DNA of 47,087 bases from contig JACZKW010000027.1 of assembly GCA_014859835.1 (NCBI GenBank), positions 1 to 47,087 of the forward strand. The letters are read 5' to 3'. A model generated the notes under the pieces. That model searched no databases. It was given only the letters and a program-made list of their open reading frames with translations, and was not told where the DNA came from. Below are positions 14,904-23,425 of the stretch, piece by piece (the first letter of the stretch is position 1; each line of letters begins with the position of its first letter). A program made the translations under genes and the position numbers. Origin of the DNA: UBA9653 sp014859835. GTDB lineage: Archaea > Thermoplasmatota > Thermoplasmata > UBA10834.

Positions 14904-15302
14904 TCATGTACCATCCTGAGTTGCCACACCCGTTGAAATGTTGAGTGCGCCGAGTCAGGGAGACTTACTCCTGCAACTGTCCAGTAAGCTTCTGATACCA
15001 TATATATTCTTGGAATCGTGGGTATTTGTAGCTTCCCTTCTTACAATTACCAGTCGGACTTTATGAATATATTTCAACCATACACGGTTAAAGTTTGAAA
15101 ATTTCACAATTCACTCATTCGTATCGACTGCCGTTCGATGATAGCAATATCGGCGGTGAAAAGTTGTTAAAATGCGCATTTATATATATTGTGATTAATA
15201 TGCATATATCTAGATATTTTCATGCCGTGATATACAATCCAAGAAGGTAAATGAAAGGTAAAGAGGCATCTGTCAAGGACAGATGCGGAATTTGAGTATC
15301 TT
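14904..15302. other. AT-rich intergenic region upstream of the ferredoxin-aminotransferase operon
   Basis: These 399 bases hold no supported gene. They include several minus-strand TATA-like runs (for example AATATATATGG near 15000), AT-rich DNA at 15040-15230 with no clear repeat unit, and the AOR terminator at 15266-15286. Confidence 0.45.
15266..15286 (-). terminator. Terminator of the AOR operon
   Basis: GCATCTGTC and GACAGATGC form a perfect 9-bp stem with a 3-nt loop, starting 17 bases after the AOR stop on the minus strand and followed by T-rich sequence (CTCTTTACCTTTCATTT). Confidence 0.6.
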
Positions 15303-17150
15303 TCAGCGCAAATAGCTGAGTTTCGGCACGATGTCACCAAGACTGACCGTCTCAAGAGTCTCCTTGGTCGGCTTGCCGTCAGAATCCCAGCCCCAGAGGG
15401 AATAGTATTCGGACAACATCATCTCGAATGATTCCTTCGATACGCACTTGCCCTGAGTCTTGCCCGATCGGAGAGGAGACTTCACCATCTTCTCAGGAAG
15501 TGTATCATCCTTCCGGGCGAATCCTTCCCGCACATTGAATGCACGAGTCAGGTTCCATATTCTGCGGCCTAGGGAACGAAGGTGCTCCTCGCTCGACGGA
15601 TTGCCTGTCACGGCACTGTAGTACTTCGCCATGTTGGGGAAGCTCACACCGTAGAAGTCGCAGAATATGAAGCTCCATTTGATACTGGTCCTAGTCTGAT
15701 CCTCCACGCACGTCGCTGCCTTTCCCTCCGGGTTCCAAGGATCTTGGCTGCCGTAAGCATCGTTTGCGACAGGCCATGCGCGGAGGTGACAAGCACCCCT
15801 ATCAGATGTCGCGTATGCGAGGGCCATGCCTATGCTGCCCCGGGGATCGTATGCGGGATACTCCATCCCCTTGACCGCGACCACCATCTCTTCGGCACCC
15901 TTACCGATCTTCTGAGCCGCGCGCTTCGTGCCGTCCGCGAGTAAGGCGCCGATGTTCTGCCTTCGTGCGATCATCGCAGGCATCTTGACATATGCCTCGG
16001 CATTGCCGAACCTCATGTCCAATCCTCCGAAATCATCCTTTGACAGAACTCCTTTCTCGTAGAGCTCCATGGCCATGGCGACAGCGTTGCCGGTCGATAT
16101 CGAGTCCAGGCCTTGCCTGTCGCATTCCTCCACGAACTTGACCACTGCCTCTACATCCTTTATGCCACAGTTGGATCCACACAGACCGAGTGTCTCATAC
16201 TCAGGTCCCTCGGAGGCGGAATCCTTGAAGATACCGCTCCTCACCTTAGCCCATGTCCCGCATGCGAGTGCGCAATCGAAACATGCCCTCTTACGCACGA
16301 GGACCCTTGATTTGATCGCTTCAGAATTGATGCCTTCGTGACCGTCGAAAGTGCCGTCGTTCCAGTTCCTCGTCGGCAGTATCCCAGCATCATTGCTCAT
16401 CTCCACGAGGATCGGTGTACCATCGGTGATCATTCCTGCATGATCGGGATTATCCACGACATCGGTGCGTATCATCTCTTTGGCCATCTTCAACAGGCCA
16501 TCCATGTCTGGAACCTCTACGCCGAGGGAACCCTTCGCCGCGATGGCCTTGAGGTTCTTGGAACCGAACACAGCGCCTGTTCCACCCCGACCAGCGTTCC
16601 TGGTAAGGTCGTTAGTTACGCTCGATATGAGACCGACATGTTCACCGGCCGGTCCGATGCTCGCGACCCTCGCCATCTTCTGCCCGGTCTCCTTCCTTAC
16701 GATTTCCTCCGTCGCGTACGTGTCCTTGCCCCAGATGTTCTTGGCATCGCGTATCTCCGCTTTGCCATCATTGAGCCAAAGATAGACGGGTTTGGACGCC
16801 TTGCCCGTTATGATCAGACCATCGAATCCGGAATACTTGATCTCCGGTCCGAAGAAACCTCCGGCATAGCTGTCCAGAAAAGTCCCAGTCAAAGGAGATT
16901 TGGTGACTATGACATACCTGCTGGTGAGAGGGACGAGAGTCCCCACGAGTGGGCCTGTCCATACGGAAAGTATGTTCTCGGGTGAGAGCGGGTCTGTGCC
17001 AGGCTTGAGCTCCTCGAACAGGTACTTGGCGCCGAGGCCTTTCCCTCCGATATACTGCTTCGCCCACTCCTTATTGAGTGGTTCAGTGGATATCTTCTCG
17101 TTCGTCAGATCGACTCTCAGGACCTTCCCAGTATATCCGTCAGCAGTCAT
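15303..17150 (-). CDS. aor: Tungsten-type aldehyde:ferredoxin oxidoreductase
   Basis: The enzyme (615 aa) oxidises aldehydes to acids with a tungsto-bispyranopterin and one 4Fe-4S cluster. The cluster cysteines are C290, C293 and C297 in ACFDCALACG, plus C497 in FIFCDFYG, nearly the same positions as in Pyrococcus AOR (288/291/295/494, from memory). E314 and H455 sit where the catalytic pair is expected. The N-terminus GYTGKVLRVDLT is canonical. The frame opens at 17183, but GGTGAT at the end of the upstream ferredoxin gene sets ATG 17150. The substrate could be aldehydes from 2-oxo acids made by the neighbouring aminotransferase (inference). Confidence 0.95.
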   Translation of the reverse strand: MTADGYTGKVLRVDLTNEKISTEPLNKEWAKQYIGGKGLGAKYLFEELKPGTDPLSPENILSVWTGPLVGTLVPLTSRYVIVTKSPLTGTFLDSYAGGFFGPEIKYSGFDGLIITGKASKPVYLWLNDGKAEIRDAKNIWGKDTYATEEIVRKETGQKMARVASIGPAGEHVGLISSVTNDLTRNAGRGGTGAVFGSKNLKAIAAKGSLGVEVPDMDGLLKMAKEMIRTDVVDNPDHAGMITDGTPILVEMSNDAGILPTRNWNDGTFDGHEGINSEAIKSRVLVRKRACFDCALACGTWAKVRSGIFKDSASEGPEYETLGLCGSNCGIKDVEAVVKFVEECDRQGLDSISTGNAVAMAMELYEKGVLSKDDFGGLDMRFGNAEAYVKMPAMIARRQNIGALLADGTKRAAQKIGKGAEEMVVAVKGMEYPAYDPRGSIGMALAYATSDRGACHLRAWPVANDAYGSQDPWNPEGKAATCVEDQTRTSIKWSFIFCDFYGVSFPNMAKYYSAVTGNPSSEEHLRSLGRRIWNLTRAFNVREGFARKDDTLPEKMVKSPLRSGKTQGKCVSKESFEMMLSEYYSLWGWDSDGKPTKETLETVSLGDIVPKLSYLR

Positions 17151-17155
17151 CAGAA

Positions 17156-17560
17156 TCACCGAGTCAGTACGCCCTTGGGACATACCTCAACACATTGAGG
17201 ATCCCCGTTGCATAGGTCGCACTTGATCGAATAAGAGCCGGATGGATCCATCCAGCAACCATTGTAAGGACACACATCAACACATGCCCCACACGCAGTG
17301 CACTCGTCCTTGTCGACATAGTAGATGCCGAGCGACTCGTTCAGCTTTATCGCTTCGACTGGGCAAGCCTCCACACAGGGGTGCTCGTCACAGTGCGTGC
17401 AGTGATTCATCCTGAACTCGCCTGGTTCTGGAAACACATCCTCAACATTGATCCGCGACTCGCTGGGGTTGAACTTCCCCGTGTGGGAAGCGGAGCATAT
17501 GAGAGCACACATCTGGCAGCCAGTGCACTTCTCTAGATCGGCTTTCAGGCCCTTACTCAT
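17156..17560 (-). CDS. AOR-partner polyferredoxin (AorA-like)
   Basis: The protein (134 aa) carries four regular 4Fe-4S motifs: CTGCQMCALIC, CTHCDEHPCVEAC, CTACGACVDVC and CDLCNGDPQCVEVC. It ends six bases before the AOR ATG and would form one transcript with it. This layout matches the AorA-AorB pair of bacterial AOR complexes, in which the small multi-cluster subunit relays electrons from AOR. A very good ribosome-binding sequence (AGGAGGACGAAACTC before the ATG) suggests strong translation. It is a paralogue of the 14.5-14.9 kb ferredoxin. Confidence 0.88.
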   Translation of the reverse strand: MSKGLKADLEKCTGCQMCALICSASHTGKFNPSESRINVEDVFPEPGEFRMNHCTHCDEHPCVEACPVEAIKLNESLGIYYVDKDECTACGACVDVCPYNGCWMDPSGSYSIKCDLCNGDPQCVEVCPKGVLTR

Positions 17561-17902
17561 GAGTTTCGTCCTCCTAGCGTAAATTTCTCACCATCTGCGG
17601 GATGATGATACCGGGGCTCCGCTGATTCATGTTCGTTGTGTCCTGAAATCTGAACGCAACTCCCCAGGCACCAATCCCCTAGCCTAATCTCGTCTCGAGA
17701 ATGTAGGTCAAGCATTTAGTACTTGTCGGTTTTATTCATCAGCCAGGTCGAACGATTTATGATATCAATGGCGAGCCAGATGTTGGAATGGATATGCTGA
17801 ATCGAGCGTGTCGATGCACTGAGTCATCAATCGTCAGACATAAATATTAATTTACGGATATTCAAGGCATCATCGATTCTGTACCGGTAAAGCATTTCAT
17901 GC
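17561..17902. other. Divergent intergenic region, AOR operon/trmI
   Basis: The 342 bases contain a minus-strand TATA candidate (TCATAAATCG near 17755-17765) for the ferredoxin-AOR operon and a plus-strand TATA candidate (ATAAATATTAATT near 17841-17853) for trmI. A possible box C/D-like segment lies at 17596-17658 (see findings). No protein gene is seen. Confidence 0.45.
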
Positions 17903-18745
17903 ATGAAGGAGGAATGTGCTTCCCTCGACGCTCAAAAGATAGTTATACGAATCAGCCCTAATGCGCAGAACATGATCGCCGAGGGCACCAAGGTCCTTCT
18001 GATAGACTCCCAGGATAAGAGAGTCATCGTAACCGCATCGAGAAAGATCATCGAGGTCGGTGCGCTCGGCGTGATCGATGGCAGCAAGATCTGCGATTCC
18101 TCTTTCGGAGAGAAGCTCGGCATAGGTGGACGCGACTTCCTCATTGTTCGACCCAGTGTCAGGGATATCCTCCGCATAATCGAGAGGAGGGCCCAGATAA
18201 TAGTCCCGAAAGACAGCTTCCTGATACCCATGTATCTCGACTTGGGAGCTGGGAGCAAGGTCCTCGAGGCGGGCGTCGGCTCCGGTGCCCTGACGATCGT
18301 CTTGCTGAAAGCAGTCGCCCCCAGTGGAAAGGTCGTGTCATATGATCTGCGAGAGGACCACGCGGTGATAGCCAAGAAGAATGTCATGCTCACCGATAAC
18401 AATTCGATCTGGAAGCTGAGAATAGGCGACATCTGCACAGCGGACCTGGAAGATGATTTCGACGCGGTCGTGCTGGACATGCCAAATCCATGGGACGCTC
18501 TGGTAAACGTGACAGGGGCACTCACAATCGGCGGTCAAATCTGCTGTTACGTCCCCAACACCAACCAGTTGCATCAGACCGTCGCTAAGATGGAGGACTT
18601 GGGACTATCAGATATCCATGCATTCGAGACATTGCAGAGGGAGATGATAGTCCACGAAGGGGGCGTACGACCAAGCTTCGACATGCTCGGCCACACGGGC
18701 TACATGGTATTCTCAAGGAAGATCAGAGTGGTTAGACCGGAATGA
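17903..18745 (+). CDS. trmI: tRNA (adenine-N1)-methyltransferase, TrmI type
   Basis: The SAM-dependent enzyme (280 aa) methylates N1 of A57/A58 in the tRNA T-loop. The N-terminal beta domain carries AEGTKVLLIDSQDKRVIV. The linker RRAQIIVPKDSFLIPMYLDLGAGSKVLEAGVGSGALT contains the SAM motif GVGSG, and VLDMPNPW is the catalytic-site motif of this family. HEGGVRPSFDMLGHTGYMVFSRK is the usual C-terminus. It is followed 120 bases later by purS, which probably has its own promoter. Confidence 0.93.
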   Translation: MKEECASLDAQKIVIRISPNAQNMIAEGTKVLLIDSQDKRVIVTASRKIIEVGALGVIDGSKICDSSFGEKLGIGGRDFLIVRPSVRDILRIIERRAQIIVPKDSFLIPMYLDLGAGSKVLEAGVGSGALTIVLLKAVAPSGKVVSYDLREDHAVIAKKNVMLTDNNSIWKLRIGDICTADLEDDFDAVVLDMPNPWDALVNVTGALTIGGQICCYVPNTNQLHQTVAKMEDLGLSDIHAFETLQREMIVHEGGVRPSFDMLGHTGYMVFSRKIRVVRPE

Positions 18746-18865
18746 TGGATGCGAGGTGGAGTGGAATTCACAGCGTGATACCCGCCGACCAAGTGTACTC
18801 CATCCGACGGTCACACCCCCTAAAGCTAAGTATGCGCTTGTCCAATGCACCAGCGGTGAGCAGAG

Positions 18866-19105
18866 ATGGTCGTTGCTGAAGTCAGGGTCGAGCTCAAGAA
18901 GGGCGTTGCGGACCCTGAGGGTAAGAACACACTCAAAGCACTCGAATTGCTGGGCTTCGAAGGCATCAAGAACGTCAAGAGCGTCAAGGTCTTCGAGATC
19001 GAGATGGACGGATCCTCAAAGGATGTCGGGAAGAAGGTAGATGACATGTGCAGGAAGCTCATCGCCAACCCGGTGATCCATGACTACTCGATCACATTGA
19101 AGTGA
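18866..19105 (+). CDS. purS: Phosphoribosylformylglycinamidine synthase subunit PurS
   Basis: The 79 aa protein is PurS, the small dimeric bridging subunit of FGAM synthase. It shows the family pattern AEVRVELKKGVADPEGKNTLKAL, then SVKVFEIEMDG and NPVIHDYSI. GGTGAG lies before the ATG. The stop is eight bases before the purL ATG, so purSLQ form one operon, all three subunits being separate as in archaea and Gram-positive bacteria. Confidence 0.95.
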   Translation: MVVAEVRVELKKGVADPEGKNTLKALELLGFEGIKNVKSVKVFEIEMDGSSKDVGKKVDDMCRKLIANPVIHDYSITLK

Positions 19106-19113
19106 GGGACAGG

Positions 19114-21450
19114 ATGACCGCTAGCAAGCTTTATGCTCGTCGAGACGTCCCGTTCGAACTCACGGACATCAATCTCACGGACGCGACTGACGAAGAGCTC
19201 CTGGATATCAGCAGCGAGAGTGGGACCGGCCTGTCGCTGGACGAGATGCACCGGGTGAGGGAGTATTTCATCGGAAAGGGCCGTGACCCGACCGATGTCG
19301 AGCTCCAGTCGATCGGCCAGGCATGGAGCGAACATTGTTGTTACAAGAGTTCGAAGGTATTCTTGAAGGAGTATGTGTTCGGCATCAACACACGGCAGGT
19401 CATCGACAGAGGAGATGCCGGAGTCATGGAATTCGACAGGGACCACGCATATGCCCTGAGAGTTGAGAGCCACAATCATCCGAGCGCGGTCGAGCCCTAT
19501 GGTGGGGCAGCGACCGGGATCGGTGGCATAATTCGTGATGTGCTCTGCATGGGCGCCCAACCTATTGCATTGGTGGATCCCCTTTACTTCGGTCCGCTTG
19601 ATCTTCCATTCAACAAACTGCCACCTGGGATCAAACACCCCAAGTACCTGTTCAGCGGAGTGGTCGCAGGGATAAGGGATTATGGGAACAGGGTTGGATT
19701 GCCGACCGTTTCCGGCGGAGTCTGGTTCGATGACGGCTACATCGGAAACTGCCTGGTCAATGTCGGATGCGTTGGGATCGCCGATAAGAAGAACATCCGC
19801 AGGAATGCGGTCAAAGGGCCAGGAGACATACTCGTCCTAGTTGGTGGACGGACCGGACGGGATGGAATACATGGCGTGACATTTGCTTCGGCTGTGCTCA
19901 CGAAGGAGAGCGAGACCGAATCCAGGGGAGCGGTCCAACTTGGTGACCCGATCACGAAGGAGCCAGTCATCCATGCGGTGCTGGAGGCGAACGAGAGAGG
20001 ATTGATAAACGGCATGAAGGACCTCGGAGGAGGAGGCCTGTCATGCGTCGTTGGCGAGATAGCACTCTCGGGAGGCTGCGGCGCGAATGTGGAGTTGTCC
20101 AAGGTCCCGCTCAAGGAGGATGGTCTGGCGCCATGGGAGATATGGGTCTCCGAATCGCAGGAGCGCATGATGCTGTCCGTATCACCTAAGAACCTCGAGG
20201 ACTTGCTCCATGTATTCAAGAAATGGGATGTCCTGGCTACCCCGGTCGCCAAAGTCATCCCCGAGAAGGTAGTGAGACTCATATTCCAAGGCACGAAGGT
20301 CTTCGATGTCGAACTGGAGTTCCTGACGGAGGGACCCCTCTACTGCAGGCCGTGCAGCATAGCGAGTGAGAAGAGGCCCAGGAAGGAGAGACATCCGAAG
20401 GCGAAGCAGAGATACGATCGGGAACTGCTCAAGTTACTGTCCACTCCCAACATATGCAGCAAGGAGTGGGTCATAAGACAGTACGATCACGAAGTCCGAG
20501 CGAACACGGTCATTAAACCGATGCAAGGAAAGATTGGGCATTGGAGCCATGGCGACGCTTCCGTCATGAAGCCTGTCGAAGAATCATTCAGGGGTCTGGC
20601 GATCGCCACTGCATCGAACCCATACGCTGTCGGAATCGACCCGTACAGAGGCGGGAAGACATGCGTGGATGAGGTATGCAGAAACCTGGTGGCCGTCGGC
20701 GCAAGACCGCATTCCATGACGGATTGCCTCAATTTCGGAAACCCGGAGAAGCCCGATAGACTATGGATGTTCAGGGAGGCGGTCAAGGGAATAGGCGAGG
20801 TCGCTAAAGCACTCAACATACCGATACCATCTGGCAATGTCAGCTTCTATAACGAATCGCAGACCGGGGCCGTTCTCCCGACGCCTACGATAATGGGCTG
20901 CGGGATAGTACGGGACATACGCAAGTGTGTCACATCTGATCTCAAGGATGACGGGAACATCATAGCAATCATAGGCACCACGTCGCCCGAGATGGGCGCT
21001 TCTTCGTACTACCGCATGACCAAGAACTGGTCTAAGAACGTGCCTGACGTCGATATCGCATCCCTTAAGGCAGGTATAGACGTGGTCGTCGGAGGCATAG
21101 AGCGAGGAGCCATTGTCTCCTGCCACGACATCTCTGACGGCGGGCTGGCAGCTGCATTGGCAGAGATGTGCATCGGCGGGGATATAGGATGCGAAGTCGA
21201 CCTGACGAAGCTGGGGGATATGAGGAACGATGCCAAGCTCTTCTCCGAGAGTAACAGCCGGTGGCTCGTCGAACTCAGAAAGGGGAAGGAGAAGCTGATG
21301 CCGAAGGACAGGAAAGCCAAGATGACAAAGATCGGCTCGGTCCAGGGAGACTCTCTATTGATATCATCATCCGATAGCACCCTCATAGAACTCGGGACTG
21401 ACAGGATCGCCAAGAGCTTCAACGAACCGCTCTGGAGGCTGATGGGATGA
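19114..21450 (+). CDS. purL: Phosphoribosylformylglycinamidine synthase subunit PurL
   Basis: The small-type PurL (778 aa) uses ATP and ammonia from PurQ to convert FGAR to FGAM. Seen motifs are QAWSEHCCYKSSK near the N-terminus, RVESHNHPSAVEPYGGAATGIGG for ATP/Mg binding, DLGGGGLSC, and VSCHDISDGGLAAALAEM in the second half-repeat. The frame opens at GTG 19102, but GAGGGACAGG before ATG 19114 makes that the better start. purQ overlaps by four bases. Confidence 0.97.
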   Translation: MTASKLYARRDVPFELTDINLTDATDEELLDISSESGTGLSLDEMHRVREYFIGKGRDPTDVELQSIGQAWSEHCCYKSSKVFLKEYVFGINTRQVIDRGDAGVMEFDRDHAYALRVESHNHPSAVEPYGGAATGIGGIIRDVLCMGAQPIALVDPLYFGPLDLPFNKLPPGIKHPKYLFSGVVAGIRDYGNRVGLPTVSGGVWFDDGYIGNCLVNVGCVGIADKKNIRRNAVKGPGDILVLVGGRTGRDGIHGVTFASAVLTKESETESRGAVQLGDPITKEPVIHAVLEANERGLINGMKDLGGGGLSCVVGEIALSGGCGANVELSKVPLKEDGLAPWEIWVSESQERMMLSVSPKNLEDLLHVFKKWDVLATPVAKVIPEKVVRLIFQGTKVFDVELEFLTEGPLYCRPCSIASEKRPRKERHPKAKQRYDRELLKLLSTPNICSKEWVIRQYDHEVRANTVIKPMQGKIGHWSHGDASVMKPVEESFRGLAIATASNPYAVGIDPYRGGKTCVDEVCRNLVAVGARPHSMTDCLNFGNPEKPDRLWMFREAVKGIGEVAKALNIPIPSGNVSFYNESQTGAVLPTPTIMGCGIVRDIRKCVTSDLKDDGNIIAIIGTTSPEMGASSYYRMTKNWSKNVPDVDIASLKAGIDVVVGGIERGAIVSCHDISDGGLAAALAEMCIGGDIGCEVDLTKLGDMRNDAKLFSESNSRWLVELRKGKEKLMPKDRKAKMTKIGSVQGDSLLISSSDSTLIELGTDRIAKSFNEPLWRLMG

Positions 21451-22277
21451 AGATCTCGCAGGTCAAGGTATGCGTTCTCAGGATAGAGGGCACCAACTGC
21501 GAGGAGGAGATGTTCCTCTCGTTCAAGAGACTGGGCGCTAAGCCCGAGAAGGTGCACCTGAAACAGCTGACGGGTACCGATGTCACCTCGGAGGAGAAGA
21601 GGTCCCTCTCAGATTATCACATACTTGCACTTCCAGGTGGTTTCTCGGCAGGGGACTACGTGCGCGCGGGCGCCATATTTGCGGCGCGCATGAAGAGCAG
21701 ACTCTCGGAGGATCTGGTCGATTTCGTCAAGTCAGGGAAACCCGTGCTCGGGATATGCAACGGATTCCAGATACTCGTAGAACTGGGACTCCTGCCCGCA
21801 ATGTCTGGCGTCATGTCAGATGTCCCTGAGGCAGTCCTCGGCACCAACGATTCCGCAAGGTTCGAGTGCAGGCCAACACTCCTGAAGAAGGTGAACAGGG
21901 GCAGCTGCGTGTTCACCACGAAGATACCAGTCAATAAGATATCCATGATCCCCTCGGCACATGCAGAAGGGAAGCTCATGTTCTCCATGGAGAACCAGAC
22001 GAAGATATTGAAGGAGCTCGAGGATAACGATCAGATCGTGTTCAAGTATGTGGACCCGGAAGGCAACATCGCGGGATACCCGTGGTGCCCGAACGGCGCC
22101 ACGGATAACATCGCAGGGATATGCAACAGAGAGGGCACGGTATTCGGCATGATGCCTCACCCCGAGAGGGTGTTCTTCAGATACTCCCATCCAGACTGGA
22201 CACGAAATCCAGATGGACCAGGAGATGGACGAGCGTTCTTCGAATCCGCCCTGGAATACGCTTCGAAAAAGCTCTGA
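21447..22277 (+). CDS. purQ: Phosphoribosylformylglycinamidine synthase subunit PurQ (glutaminase)
   Basis: The class I glutamine amidotransferase (276 aa) supplies ammonia to PurL. The nucleophile is Cys in LGICNGFQ, the oxyanion loop is ALPGGFSAGDYVRAGA, and the His-Glu pair is in MMPHPER. The start overlaps the purL stop (ATGA). It converges with ribK, whose stop is seven bases away, so the purSLQ transcript ends here. Confidence 0.97.
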   Translation: MKISQVKVCVLRIEGTNCEEEMFLSFKRLGAKPEKVHLKQLTGTDVTSEEKRSLSDYHILALPGGFSAGDYVRAGAIFAARMKSRLSEDLVDFVKSGKPVLGICNGFQILVELGLLPAMSGVMSDVPEAVLGTNDSARFECRPTLLKKVNRGSCVFTTKIPVNKISMIPSAHAEGKLMFSMENQTKILKELEDNDQIVFKYVDPEGNIAGYPWCPNGATDNIAGICNREGTVFGMMPHPERVFFRYSHPDWTRNPDGPGDGRAFFESALEYASKKL

Positions 22278-22284
22278 AGGCCGA

Positions 22285-22941
22285 TCACAGCGAGACTATG
22301 AGTTCTACCTGGTCTCCGTCCTTCAGGCCGAGCGAGCGTCTCAGGTGATACTTGCAGATTACCTCTATGATATCTGTGTGGTGAGAGCGAACAGGCAGAA
22401 CGACCGCGCATTCCATGTTTCGGATCGTCGCGAGGAAGCACTTGACATCCCCGAAGGTCCTTCCCTCCTTCTCGAACCCTTTGATGAGAATCCCCTCGGA
22501 CTTCTTCAGTATCTCGAGCTTGGACAGCTCGTGCTGGTCGGCCCTGAGGTTCAAAGTACCTTCGTATGGCTTGAACCAGAGCTTCTTCTGGAACTGCTCG
22601 GTGTAGCCTTCTTGGTTGACGTAGTATTGACCTTCGCCGATACCCGATGTTATGGTACCGAGAATCACCAGATGGTCCTTCATTTCGAATATCCTCTGAT
22701 AATCAGAGTATTCCTTTCTCAGGAGGTCGAACCCTTTGTCTGTGAGCTTGATCCTCTGCCTCCTAGCACCAAGGTCACGCTCGATCAGGCCCTCGCCCAG
22801 GAGTTCCAGTATCTTCTTAGAAGCGGACTGTTGACTAATTTCGAGCACGTTTCCGAGCTCGCGAGAGGAAATCGCAATGTAATCATGCACACCGCCCATG
22901 AGGGCTATGTGCTTGAGCGTCGCAATCTGCTTTTCATGCAT
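22285..22941 (-). CDS. ribK: CTP-dependent riboflavin kinase with N-terminal winged helix
   Basis: The protein (218 aa) phosphorylates riboflavin to FMN with CTP, the archaeal route. An N-terminal helix-turn-helix (SSRELGNVLEISQQSASKKI, residues about 25-45) precedes the kinase barrel, which shows GIGEGQYYVNQEGY, the substrate motif KPYEGTLNLR and a C-terminal LRRSLGLKDGDQVEL. The fused winged helix suggests that it may also regulate its own gene (inference). The frame opens at 23001, but a TATA GCTATTTATC at 22966-22975 predicts a start just before ATG 22941. Confidence 0.9.
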   Translation of the reverse strand: MHEKQIATLKHIALMGGVHDYIAISSRELGNVLEISQQSASKKILELLGEGLIERDLGARRQRIKLTDKGFDLLRKEYSDYQRIFEMKDHLVILGTITSGIGEGQYYVNQEGYTEQFQKKLWFKPYEGTLNLRADQHELSKLEILKKSEGILIKGFEKEGRTFGDVKCFLATIRNMECAVVLPVRSHHTDIIEVICKYHLRRSLGLKDGDQVELIVSL

Positions 22942-23046
22942 GGCGTTTTCCGATAAGCGATGGTCGATAAATAGCTTTTCGACGAATGACCATGCGATCA
23001 CGCGAGAGAATCCAGCGATAATCGTCAGAAATGTTGCCCAACATCG

Positions 23047-23415
23047 TCATTCTATCCCGTGCGGGTTGAATATCAGGTATCTGCCCGATCTGAGGCGCAC
23101 CACGGGTATGTTCTCCGCCCTCAAACGAGAGATGAGCTCACGATCGTTCGTAAGCACAGCAGCGGAACGGTCTCTGGCGACGGAAAGAACGGCATCGTCC
23201 CCCCGCATCGATGTCTCCACGACGGCGTACTTCTTGGCCAGAGCCATGGCAGCCTTCGCGTGTTTATCGTGGATGTTCGATAGTTCATCTATGACCGAGC
23301 TCGGTATCAGGACCGGGACCTCGCCGAACAGCCGCTTCAGCTCTCTATCCAGATGGATCTTGAACTGAAAAGGCATCAACAACGCGTTGGCATCAAGCAC
23401 GACAGCGCTGATCAT
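23047..23415 (-). CDS. PIN-domain protein (Fcf1/archaeal COG1412 type)
   Basis: The 122 aa PIN nuclease-fold protein has the expected acidic residues: VVLDANALLMPF at the N-terminus, SSVIDELSNI mid-way and LTNDRELISRL near the end. It follows aIF2-gamma with GGTGA in the spacer and ATG at 23415, so it belongs to the S6e-aIF2gamma-PIN operon. This conserved archaeal context points to a role in rRNA or tRNA processing rather than a toxin-antitoxin pair, and no antitoxin gene is present. Confidence 0.87.
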   Translation of the reverse strand: MISAVVLDANALLMPFQFKIHLDRELKRLFGEVPVLIPSSVIDELSNIHDKHAKAAMALAKKYAVVETSMRGDDAVLSVARDRSAAVLTNDRELISRLRAENIPVVRLRSGRYLIFNPHGIE

Positions 23416-23425
23416 CCGTGTCACC

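Noticed and set aside
14990..15240. AT-rich stretch as a possible replication origin
   Set aside because: No origin-type repeats (mini-ORB) or adjacent cdc6/orc1 gene; it is more simply a promoter region.
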